This document shows, piece after piece, positions 53,583 to 60,555 of a stretch of DNA of 64,000 nt. Below the pieces are notes generated by a model. That model did no database searches, was not told where the DNA came from, and saw only the letters and a list, made by a program, of their open reading frames with translations. The first letter of the stretch is position 1; each line of letters starts with the position of its first letter. Origin of the DNA: Enterococcus mediterraneensis (GTDB taxonomy: Bacteria; Bacillota; Bacilli; Lactobacillales; Enterococcaceae); assembly GCF_900604485.1 (NCBI RefSeq), contig NZ_UWOP01000001.1, forward strand, positions 2,338,825-2,402,824. The letters run 5' to 3'. The translations under genes were made by a program, and so were the position numbers.

Positions 53583-53600
53583 TTGGTATCCTGCTTGGAC
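53583..53600 (+). repeat. attR core, 18 bp
   Basis: TTGGTATCCTGCTTGGAC, identical to 41242-41259. It marks the right boundary of the element. Confidence 0.9.
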
Positions 53601-53650
53601 CACCGATAAAATGAGTCGTTATGCAAGAATCGCACTTGGGATTAGATAAA
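53585..53650 (+). pseudogene. Displaced native 3' end of the SufT-like gene
   Basis: 22 codons including stop. Translation gives W-Y-P-A-W-T-T-D-K-M-S-R-Y-A-R-I-A-L-G-I-R, identical to the end of the hybrid gene at 41243-41308, although 17 of the 49 bases after the core differ. It would be rejoined on excision. Confidence 0.9.
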
Positions 53651-53751
53651 GATCAATGCTGATTTAGCAATGTTTTGTACTCGTTTGGTATGTATTTCAA
53701 GCCGATTTTTGGGGTTTCGGATACCCATCCAAAATGAGAAAGATAACTTTG

Positions 53752-53797
53752 AACGTCTTTATCAACTTTTAGAAAAAGTTGATAAAGGCGTTTTTTT
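53752..53797 (+). terminator. Host terminator of the SufT-like gene, now separated from it
   Basis: CTTTATCAACTTTT pairs perfectly with AAAAGTTGATAAAG around AGA, with AACG/CGTT outside and seven Ts after. It lies past attR, as expected for the native gene. Confidence 0.9.
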
Positions 53798-53949
53798 GCG
53801 TAAAGTCCTGTTTTTCTAAAAATTTAATCACACTCACATCATTAGAGATAAAAACATAATCTATGCAGCATTTTCGCTTTTCCATCTTGCTTTACAAGAA
53901 AAAATCTTTTACTCTTAGTTGACCAGAGTAAAAATAAGCAGGTGAAAAA

Positions 53950-54438
53950 GTGAAAAGACTTGTTTCGAAAGAAAAGATGTTTGCGGTACTAGATAAATTA
54001 GACAGCTTAAATATCCGTTACTGGGTAGATGGCGGTTGGGGCGTAGATATTTTGACAGGAAAACAAAATAGAGAACATCGAGACATCGATATTGATTTTG
54101 ACGGTGCAGAAACAGACAAATTACTAACGGCTCTTTATGAAATGGGCTATAAAAAAGTAGTAGACTGGATGCCGGCGCGGATGGAACTTTGGCATGATGA
54201 GCTAGGGTATTTAGATATCCATCCGCTGATTCTGGCTGCTGACGGCAGTGCACAGCAAGCGGATTTAGAGGGCGGCTTTTATTTTTTTGAAGCGGAATGG
54301 TTCACTACCCATCAATTCGAAGACCGCGTGATCCCTTGTCTTTCAGTGAGTGCCCAATTAAATTTTCATAGTGGATATGAATTGAGAGAATCAGACTATA
54401 TTGATTTGAAAAATTTGGAAGAGTTAACTAATCAGTAG
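53950..54438 (+). CDS. Lincosamide nucleotidyltransferase-like protein (LnuA type)
   Basis: A 162-residue small nucleotidyltransferase, the same size as Lnu(A)/LinA. WVDGGWGVDILTGKQ, EHRDIDIDFD with the two metal-binding aspartates, GYLDIHPL, EGGFYFF and the closing FHSGYELRESDYIDLKNL follow LnuA closely. Known members adenylate lincomycin and clindamycin. The similarity is strong but partial, so resistance is inferred. GTG start behind AGCAGGTG. It lies directly after the host terminator, outside the element. Confidence 0.85.
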   Translation: MKRLVSKEKMFAVLDKLDSLNIRYWVDGGWGVDILTGKQNREHRDIDIDFDGAETDKLLTALYEMGYKKVVDWMPARMELWHDELGYLDIHPLILAADGSAQQADLEGGFYFFEAEWFTTHQFEDRVIPCLSVSAQLNFHSGYELRESDYIDLKNLEELTNQ

Positions 54439-54654
54439 TGATATCGTGGATAGAAGTGGATGCAAGCTGGCAAAATGATCTGAATAAATGGATTCATCAG
54501 TAAGCGTGTAGTTGAAATCAAAAGACAACGGACGAGTTCAACAGATTTTCGTTTTAAAATATTTGAATGCTTGATTGCTAAGGTTATCCTATTGATATCC
54601 TTGAATTTGGTTGATCCTAAACATATTGGAGCAACAAGGTAGGAGGTAGAATAT

Positions 54655-55182
54655 ATGAGGTTGCTGTTCAACATAGACCCAAAAGATTATGATCCAAACG
54701 ATAAAGCGTTTATCCGTCCGTCGGTAAGGAGTATCATTATCCGTGATAACAAAGTCGCGATGATCCATAGTCTTAAATATGATTATTATAAATTTCCCGG
54801 CGGCGGTATCGAAGCGGATGAAACCCAGATCGATACGCTGATCAGAGAAACAGCGGAAGAATCAGGACTTCGTGTCATCCCTTCTTCGATCAAGGAATAC
54901 GGTTATGTCCATCGTATCCACAAGGGTGAATTAGAGGGCATATTCATTCAAGATAATTATTATTATCTATGCCAAGCAGAGGATCAAATCCTCTCGCAAA
55001 AATTGGATGACTACGAAGCTGACGAAAGCTTCACATTAGAATTTATTGCTCCTGAGCAGGCGATCGCCGCAAATCGCAATAAAGAGCACGGACCCAAAAA
55101 TTTCTATATGATCGAACGTGAAGCAAAAGTATTGGAGCTGCTGATCAAAGAGGGATATTTTGATCATATACAAACAGAATAA
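54655..55182 (+). CDS. Nudix hydrolase
   Basis: A 175-residue Nudix enzyme. The Nudix box reads GGGIEADETQIDTLIRETAEESGL (about residues 45-68), with the catalytic Glu pair in RETAEES. A PGG precedes it. The substrate (a nucleoside diphosphate derivative) is not predictable. AGGAGGT precedes ATG 54655. The GNAT remnant follows 22 bases downstream. Confidence 0.88.
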   Translation: MRLLFNIDPKDYDPNDKAFIRPSVRSIIIRDNKVAMIHSLKYDYYKFPGGGIEADETQIDTLIRETAEESGLRVIPSSIKEYGYVHRIHKGELEGIFIQDNYYYLCQAEDQILSQKLDDYEADESFTLEFIAPEQAIAANRNKEHGPKNFYMIEREAKVLELLIKEGYFDHIQTE

Positions 55183-55204
55183 AGCTGTTTAGTAGAGATG
55201 CGAA

Positions 55205-55480
55205 ATGTTGACGTTGATAAAATTGAAAGAAAAATATAATGAACAGCTCATCGACATGATGGATGGTGTTCGTCCGTCTGAGCGCAGAAAAGGCTTTACG
55301 ACAGAGATGTTCTGTATGGCGTTAGAGGAATACAGAAAACTTGGTATAGACAAAGTCCTCGTGGTATGCGATAAAGAGAATGTCGGTTCAGCGAAGAGTA
55401 TCATAAACAATGGCGGAATCTTGGAAAATGAAGTGCTGGTAAACGGTATAGTAAAGCAAAGATATTGGATCACATTATAG
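55205..55480 (+). pseudogene. GNAT acetyltransferase with internal in-frame deletion
   Basis: 91 residues. The first ~20 (MLTLIKLKEKYNEQLIDMMD) match the N-terminus of ~170-180-aa GNAT proteins, and from GVRPSERRKGFTTEMFC onward the match is to their C-terminal half, including the acetyl-CoA loop and the ending VKQRYWI. About 80 central residues are absent without a frame change. Half the fold is missing, so activity is unlikely. The ribosome site is poor. Confidence 0.7.
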
Positions 55481-55608
55481 ATTTTAGTATTTTTTGAGAA
55501 AAGAGTTCTCTATGCTCTGCTTGTTAAACCGCTAATCTAATATATCGACCTTAGTTATCGTTACCTAGTGAATCAAAGGCATCAGCGAAAAAAGGAGGCA
55601 AACCCAAC

Positions 55609-55737
55609 ATGGATCAAAAAGAAAAGATGAAAGAACTTATCAAAAAGAAACAAGGCGGCGGAAAAGCAAAACAAATGGCCACGCCAAAAAACGATCGGAA
55701 AAACATGCGTAAAGGTCCTAAGATTTTTAATAAATAG
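55609..55737 (+). CDS. 42-aa basic protein of unknown function
   Basis: A short gene: ATG 55609, stop 55735-55737, with AAAGGAGG 11-12 bases upstream and a strong terminator after it. The product MDQKEKMKELIKKKQGGGKA... is very basic (Lys-rich) with a helical N-terminus and a flexible glycine segment, suggestive of nucleic-acid or ribosome binding. Not recognised. Confidence 0.6.
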   Translation: MDQKEKMKELIKKKQGGGKAKQMATPKNDRKNMRKGPKIFNK

Positions 55738-55750
55738 TCGCAAGCAGAAT

Positions 55751-55806
55751 AAAAAACAGCCTCGAGAAAGATATATAAGAGATATATGTCTTTCTCGTGT
55801 TTTTTG
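55751..55806 (+). terminator. Terminator after the 42-aa gene
   Basis: CGAGAAAGATATATA pairs with TATATGTCTTTCTCG; AAAAAACA and TGTTTTTT extend it outside. Confidence 0.85.
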
Positions 55807-55992
55807 TTTACTGGTGTATGGTACTAGGGAGCTTCTTAATTGAAAGGTGTGGCAAAGAGGCTTTACATGAAAACTAAACAGATACCTAGCAATAAAATGT
55901 ATAAGCCTACCATATTTGACACTTTTTTATCAAATACGATCTAACACAAAACGGTGAAAATCCATTTGTATTTCTAGGTGTTAGGATCACTT

Positions 55993-56634
55993 TTATTCGA
56001 TAAATTCCGCATATTTTTTCTTTGCGGATTCACGAATCTTTTCGTGTTGTTCGTGGGCTTCCAAGATGACTTGGGCAGATCCCTTCGTTGATTCTTGCAA
56101 ACCTTTAGGGGGATCAGTTTCGCTTCTTTCTAAATCAACTTTACCGAAATTGACACCTACGACAAGATAATAAGGATCTGTTTCTGATTGCTCTAAAAAC
56201 AAGAGATACTTGGTCCCTTGCCGCATCATGTTGTAACCGGCGATATGGTAGGTGACTTTTTGCTTCTTGTTATAAGCCTCGTTTTCAAGGATCGTGAATG
56301 TTTCGCCTGTTTTCAGGTGATCGCCGTGAATAACTTTATCAACTTTAAAATCGGATAAAGTATAAGCGATAGCTATCCGTTCTTCTCCTCCATATTTAGT
56401 ATAAAGGACAGTTGAAGCGTTCTCATAAGTTTTTTCAGCAATTACGATCTCATCAGCAGCATTTTCGACTTCCTTAAGATCATTGAACCCCTCTGTTTTC
56501 CCAACTTGGTAAATATCTTTTCCAAATCGACTACTATTATCGATTCCTTTGCCTAGAAAATTGTAGACAGACCATCCGGTGAGTGTGAGAATGATCACCC
56601 CGGCGAGAGATAGGACAACTGCAGTCTTTTTCAT
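55993..56634 (-). CDS. Secreted or membrane-anchored protein of unknown function
   Basis: A 213-residue protein with an N-terminal hydrophobic segment (about 5-27) and no lipobox, so it is anchored or secreted. The exported part contains beta-rich segments (ERIAIAYTLSDFKVDKVIHG, TYHIAGYNMMRQGTKYLLFLEQS). Not recognised. The ATG has a GGGGG-type site upstream on the minus strand. It stands alone. Confidence 0.65.
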   Translation of the reverse strand: MKKTAVVLSLAGVIILTLTGWSVYNFLGKGIDNSSRFGKDIYQVGKTEGFNDLKEVENAADEIVIAEKTYENASTVLYTKYGGEERIAIAYTLSDFKVDKVIHGDHLKTGETFTILENEAYNKKQKVTYHIAGYNMMRQGTKYLLFLEQSETDPYYLVVGVNFGKVDLERSETDPPKGLQESTKGSAQVILEAHEQHEKIRESAKKKYAEFIE

Positions 56635-56947
56635 TGATAGTACCCCCTTTATTTTTCAATATCTTTTGTCAATATAGAAGCGAAGCTGGATGTTCTTGTT
56701 TTCTATATTATACATACTTTTTTCGAAAGCGAGAACAAGGACGAATATCGTACTATGGATAAAAAAGACGGTATTTCTATGTATATTGGTGTAGATATGA
56801 TTCAGTTAAAACATATCTGAAAGCGGCAGCGCTATTTTGCTCGTGGATAAGACAAATAGAGCAAAACATGGGATAATACCAGTTGGACACCCGCAAGTGC
56901 TGTTTTTACGGGGAGGCTGCAATTATTTAGAAAAGAGATGAGTATCA
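56635..56947. other. Divergent intergenic region
   Basis: It holds promoter elements for both neighbours. A perfect 8-bp hairpin TTTTGCTC/GAGCAAAA spans 56835-56866, just before GATAAT near 56872. No gene is seen. Confidence 0.45.
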
Positions 56948-57256
56948 ATGAATAGTATGGATAAAATCAATCATTTCAGAGATGAGCGGGATTGGCGGCA
57001 ATTCCACGACGAAAAGGATCTGGCCATCTCTATATCTTTAGAAGCAAATGAGCTTTTAGAGCTGTTTCAATGGCGAACTTCGACAGAAGCAAAGGAAGAG
57101 CCTGAGCGCCTAAAGGAAGAATTGGCGGATGTGCTGATCTATTCCTATATGATGGCCGACAACCTCGGCTTTGATATCGACCAGATCATAGAAGAAAAAC
57201 TAAAAAAGAACGCCATCAAATATCCTGTAGATCAAAGTAAAGGCAGGAAAAGCTGA
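56948..57256 (+). CDS. MazG-like nucleotide pyrophosphohydrolase
   Basis: A 102-residue all-alpha NTP pyrophosphatase of the MazG/RS21-C6 (dCTPase-like) type. The metal-binding motifs are EANELLELFQW (ExxxE pattern) and EELADVLIYSYM (ExxD). Such enzymes remove dCTP or non-canonical nucleotides. Small size means a single domain that dimerises or tetramerises. A terminator lies at 57291-57334. Confidence 0.88.
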   Translation: MNSMDKINHFRDERDWRQFHDEKDLAISISLEANELLELFQWRTSTEAKEEPERLKEELADVLIYSYMMADNLGFDIDQIIEEKLKKNAIKYPVDQSKGRKS

Positions 57257-57290
57257 CCCATTTTTAACGATGAAGCTTTCGGCAATCGAT

Positions 57291-57334
57291 CAAGGCTCTC
57301 GCAACCGTGAAAAATCAGGGAAACGAGAGCCTTG
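57291..57334. terminator. Bidirectional terminator
   Basis: CAAGGCTCTCG and CGAGAGCCTTG form a perfect 11-bp stem between converging genes. Confidence 0.8.
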
Positions 57335-57340
57335 GTTGAT

Positions 57341-58135
57341 TCAGTGCCTCCAAAATTCATTTAGAGAGCAGAGGATTTGACCAGTCATAAGCGGCTTGTA
57401 ATAAAAGCCCTTCAATGGTCCGATTCCGAACATTACACCTAGTATAAGCAAAAGTGCAATAAGAACCATACAAGCGCTCATGAAATACATAAACTTTCCT
57501 GCTAATTTCCAATTATTGACGATCCGATCGAAGAGTTTGCTGCGATAGATCCGCTTCGATTGAGGGATCTTGTTGAATTCAGGGATTGCTCGCCAATTTT
57601 CCTTGAACACTTCAGCATCTTTTTCAGTGAACATTTCCGCGAAGACATGGATACCCGATTGAAAATCAACCGCGTACCAAGTTTCTTCCAGTTTTTTAAA
57701 GCCTTTTGGATCTCGATAAGACACTTGTCCACGTTCTAAATAGATGGAGTGGATATCCTTATAAGGATAGCTATAGTAGTTTCCTTCCTCAAGATAATCA
57801 AGAATGATCAGATAAATCATCCGCCGATCGGTGAATATGAGTAAACGATTGCCTCGAGTGTCGCTGAAATCTTTGACGTACTTTTTCGCTTTTTCAGTCC
57901 GTGCGTGTCCAATTCCATTGATTCCTTGATTAGTAGCTGCGAGGTTTTCTGCGATATTCATTGGCAAAAAGCCGTGGATTTCTTCATCTTCAGCAAGCTC
58001 TTTTTTGACATCCTGTAGCAGATCTTGAAAGAAAATGTAAAATTTGCTGCGTTCAAATAATTCGGTTTTTTCTTCAGGAGAAAGCTCATAGTGGTATTTT
58101 TCGTTTTCTCGGTAAATGATATCTTTAAATCTCAC
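57341..58135 (-). CDS. Membrane protein with PH-like domain, coupled to an ECF sigma factor
   Basis: A 264-residue protein. Soluble residues 1-205 include a beta-rich stretch (RLLIFTDRRMIYLIILDY and KDIHSIYLERGQVSYRD) typical of bacterial PH domains. A single strong membrane helix (about 215-245) and a short tail follow. It starts at GTG 58135 inside the sigma gene's last codons (11-base overlap). Its place suggests a role in regulating or carrying out the sigma response, but it does not look like a zinc anti-sigma factor. Confidence 0.65.
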   Translation of the reverse strand: MRFKDIIYRENEKYHYELSPEEKTELFERSKFYIFFQDLLQDVKKELAEDEEIHGFLPMNIAENLAATNQGINGIGHARTEKAKKYVKDFSDTRGNRLLIFTDRRMIYLIILDYLEEGNYYSYPYKDIHSIYLERGQVSYRDPKGFKKLEETWYAVDFQSGIHVFAEMFTEKDAEVFKENWRAIPEFNKIPQSKRIYRSKLFDRIVNNWKLAGKFMYFMSACMVLIALLLILGVMFGIGPLKGFYYKPLMTGQILCSLNEFWRH

Positions 58136-58673
58136 GTCCCATCATCCTTTCCTGCAATACCTTTTTCAATTTTGTTCGACCTCGTGACAAGTGATTGTAG
58201 ATTGCACTGGTTTCTAAACCGACAGACGAGGCGATCTCTTGCGGTGTCAGCTGGTAAAAATAATGCAATACGAATATCTTTTGATCCGTTTCGTTCAATA
58301 CATCGATCAAATAGAGAAAGTCCTCTTTGGCTAACGGATCTTCTATGAGCGTTTGATTGATCATCTCCAAAGGCTGTTGTGTTTGTTCCTTTTTCAGCTG
58401 TCTTTTTTTATCGATACAGCGGCTGCGGGCGATCATCAATACCCACGTTGCAAAACTGCTTTTCTTCTCATCGTATTGATGGATCTTCTGCCAGATTTCG
58501 TAAAAGATCTCATTTTCCAGATCCGGCCAGTGATTTTTTTCAGTTCCCTGATTCAAGATACCGTGGACGGTTCGCAGGATGCTTGCGCCGTAGAATTCGA
58601 TCAGAGACTCCAACCCTTGGAAATCTTTATCCTTTAGTTGGCGGATCAACACTCTTTCATCCAAATCATTCAC
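58125..58673 (-). CDS. ECF-type RNA polymerase sigma factor
   Basis: A 182-residue sigma factor with region 2 (LENEIFYEIWQKIHQYDEKKSSFATWVLMIARSRCID, about 52-90) and region 4 (LTPQEIASSVGLETSAIYNHLSRGRTKLKKVL, about 143-175). No anti-sigma with the usual ZAS motif is adjacent; the coupled downstream gene is a PH-like membrane protein. Targets are unknown; autoregulation is plausible. Confidence 0.9.
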   Translation of the reverse strand: MNDLDERVLIRQLKDKDFQGLESLIEFYGASILRTVHGILNQGTEKNHWPDLENEIFYEIWQKIHQYDEKKSSFATWVLMIARSRCIDKKRQLKKEQTQQPLEMINQTLIEDPLAKEDFLYLIDVLNETDQKIFVLHYFYQLTPQEIASSVGLETSAIYNHLSRGRTKLKKVLQERMMGREI

Positions 58674-58873
58674 TCCTTTATTTCATTATACGAAAGCGAT
58701 TACTGTTTTCTATCAACTTTTTATTTTTTGTTAAAAGATCAGTTTGTCGATGCCTCTACAAGAAAACACGGTTATTTGCTAACAAAATAATTTTATTCTG
58801 AATTATTGTTCGTTCTCTGGTTGATTTATTGGCAAAAAAACAGTATTCTAGAAAAAAACTAAGGAGATTATCC

Positions 58874-59809
58874 ATGCTGACAACATCTTTTTTTGACCAT
58901 ACATTTGAAAATCCTTTTATGAACGCTTCTGGTGTCCATTGCATGACACACGAAGAACTTGACGAGCTGGCGGCTTCAAAAGCCGGTGCTTTTATTACGA
59001 AAAGCGCAACACTGGAATCCCGCGCCGGAAATCCCGAACCGCGTTATTTTGATGTGCCATTAGGAAGCATCAATTCTATGGGACTGCCTAACAAAGGTCT
59101 CGATTATTATTTGGATTACGCTTTGTCTTATCAAGAAAAACAGACAAGACCCCTCTTTTTTTCAGTTGCCGGTATGAGCGTAGAAGAAAACCTGGAGATG
59201 CTTTGGGTGATTCAAAAGAGCAATTTTAACGGCATCACAGAACTAAATCTTTCGTGTCCGAACGTGCCCGGAAAACCACAAGTCGCTTATGATTTTCCGT
59301 TAACTAAAACGATTCTGACAGAAGTTTTCCAATTTTTCACAAAACCATTAGGCGTGAAACTGCCTCCTTATTTTGATATGGCTCATTTTGATGAGATGGC
59401 AGAAATATTGAATCAGTTTCCGTTGACCTATGTAAATTCCATTAATAGTATCGGTAACGGTTTGTATATCGATCCAATGACAGAGTCAGTAGTGATCAAA
59501 CCAAAAGACGGCTTTGGCGGAATCGGCGGCGAATATGTCAAACCAACAGCGTTAGCGAATGTCCGTGCGTTTTATACTCGTTTGAATCCATCAATAAAAA
59601 TCATTGGTACCGGCGGGATTCGTTCGGGACAAGATGCTTTTGAACACCTGTTGTGCGGCGCGACGATGCTGCAAGTAGGAACCGAGCTTCATAAAGAAGG
59701 TCCGGCGATTTTTGAACGGTTGACTGCTGAATTGACAGCGATCATGGATGAAAAAGGCTATACTTCAATCGATGAGTTTCGCGGAAAGTTAAAGACGATC
59801 AACGTATAA
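58874..59809 (+). CDS. pyrD: Dihydroorotate dehydrogenase, class 1A (fumarate)
   Basis: A 311-residue soluble FMN enzyme of pyrimidine synthesis. Class 1A is shown by the active-site cysteine in [12 protein letters not shown], the N-terminal NPFMNASG, and [19 protein letters not shown] at the FMN phosphate. This class uses fumarate as electron acceptor and is typical of lactic acid bacteria. I chose ATG 58874 with AAGGAGAT; the frame is open 15 codons further. It is not next to other pyr genes. Confidence 0.94.
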   Translation: MLTTSFFDHTFENPFMNASGVHCMTHEELDELAASKAGAFITKSATLESRAGNPEPRYFDVPLGSINSMGLPNKGLDYYLDYALSYQEKQTRPLFFSVAGMSVEENLEMLWVIQKSNFNGITELNLSCPNVPGKPQVAYDFPLTKTILTEVFQFFTKPLGVKLPPYFDMAHFDEMAEILNQFPLTYVNSINSIGNGLYIDPMTESVVIKPKDGFGGIGGEYVKPTALANVRAFYTRLNPSIKIIGTGGIRSGQDAFEHLLCGATMLQVGTELHKEGPAIFERLTAELTAIMDEKGYTSIDEFRGKLKTINV

Positions 59810-59853
59810 AACAAAAAATAGAAACTCGGGATACAAGCAAAGCAGGTGAAGAA

Positions 59854-60372
59854 ATGCTCGAATTGAAAAAAGCAGATAAAAATGATCTTCCAGTGATCCT
59901 ATCAATCGTTGAAGATGGAATCATTTCGTTAAAAAAACAAGGATTGCCTCAATGGCAAAACGGCTATGGCCCTCAAGAAAATCAATTATTGACTGACATA
60001 GATAAACGGGAAAGTTATTTATTGATGGTGGATGGCGAGATTTACGGGACAGCCGCCTTAGTAAGCGGAGTGGATGATGTTTATACTGCAATCAAAGATG
60101 GTCACTGGAGTGAAAGTGACGGTGAGTATCGCTCGATCCATCGTTTTGCTCTTGCCGCTAAAGCCACAGGCAAAGGTTACGCAAAACGTTTCTTGCATTT
60201 ATTAGCGGAAAGTGCACAGAAATCAGGGTATAACGATATTCGAGTCGATACTCATCCGGAAAACATAAAGATGCAAAAAGCGATTCTCGGCGCTGGTTTT
60301 ACCTATCGCGGAATGGTAGAATTTCCGATTCCGGACGGAAAAAGAAAAGCCTATCAAATAATTATGCCATAA
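59854..60372 (+). CDS. GNAT family N-acetyltransferase
   Basis: A 172-residue acetyltransferase. FALAAKATGKGYAKRFLHLLAE is the acetyl-CoA pyrophosphate loop (Q/RxxGxG/A pattern, here ATGKGYA), and VDTHPENIKMQKAILGAGFTYRG is the C-terminal motif. The substrate is unknown. It follows pyrD by 44 bases and ends at the terminator at 60392-60426. Confidence 0.88.
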   Translation: MLELKKADKNDLPVILSIVEDGIISLKKQGLPQWQNGYGPQENQLLTDIDKRESYLLMVDGEIYGTAALVSGVDDVYTAIKDGHWSESDGEYRSIHRFALAAKATGKGYAKRFLHLLAESAQKSGYNDIRVDTHPENIKMQKAILGAGFTYRGMVEFPIPDGKRKAYQIIMP

Positions 60373-60391
60373 AAAACGTATCTATTAGTAG

Positions 60392-60426
60392 AAAAAACAA
60401 AACAATATTTATTGTTTTGTTTTTTT
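60392..60426 (+). terminator. Terminator after the GNAT gene
   Basis: AAAACAAAACAATA and TATTGTTTTGTTTT-type arms form an AT-rich stem followed by Ts. Confidence 0.7.
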
Positions 60427-60479
60427 GAAAGTAGATTTTTTTTATAGTCGTTGTTTTCTTAAACCAAGGGTTATTGCTT

Positions 60480-60507
60480 AATAGATAGTATCTATTTATG
60501 GTAGAAT
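60480..60507 (+). promoter_or_regulatory. Promoter with palindromic operator for the autolysin gene
   Basis: A perfect 17-bp palindrome AATAGATAGTATCTATT (60480-60496) lies just before the extended -10 TGGTAGAAT (60499-60507), where a repressor or activator could act. The start codon is 49 bases downstream. Confidence 0.5.
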
Positions 60508-60555
60508 AAATTAATAAGTGGTTGATTAAATACAAGCTTATTTAGGGGGGGTTAC

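Larger units (their letters stand above)
41242..53600. mobile_element. 12.36-kb integrative element with tape measure protein, satellite-like
   Basis: The element is bounded by an exact 18-bp repeat and carries a tyrosine integrase just inside the left end. Contents left to right: integrase, 1.3 kb non-coding region with repeats, winged-helix protein with leader peptide, 0.8 kb non-coding, two small paralogues, four unrecognised genes, tape measure gene, 1.5 kb largely non-coding, XRE repressor on the minus strand, sigma-like gene and a two-TM mini-protein. No capsid, portal, terminase, tail tube, lysin, relaxase or type IV secretion gene is seen. Codon choice and the frequent CAG/CTG-rich words differ from the flanks. 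It is neither a complete prophage nor a conjugative element. Confidence 0.88.
53345..53949. other. Right end of the element and host flank without genes
   Basis: It contains attR and the displaced native 3' end of the SufT gene (53583-53649), then the host terminator at 53752-53797. No other gene is supported. Confidence 0.7.

Noticed and set aside
41242..53600. Element as a conjugative (ICE) or complete prophage
   Set aside because: No relaxase, coupling protein or type IV secretion gene, and no capsid, portal or terminase gene is seen.
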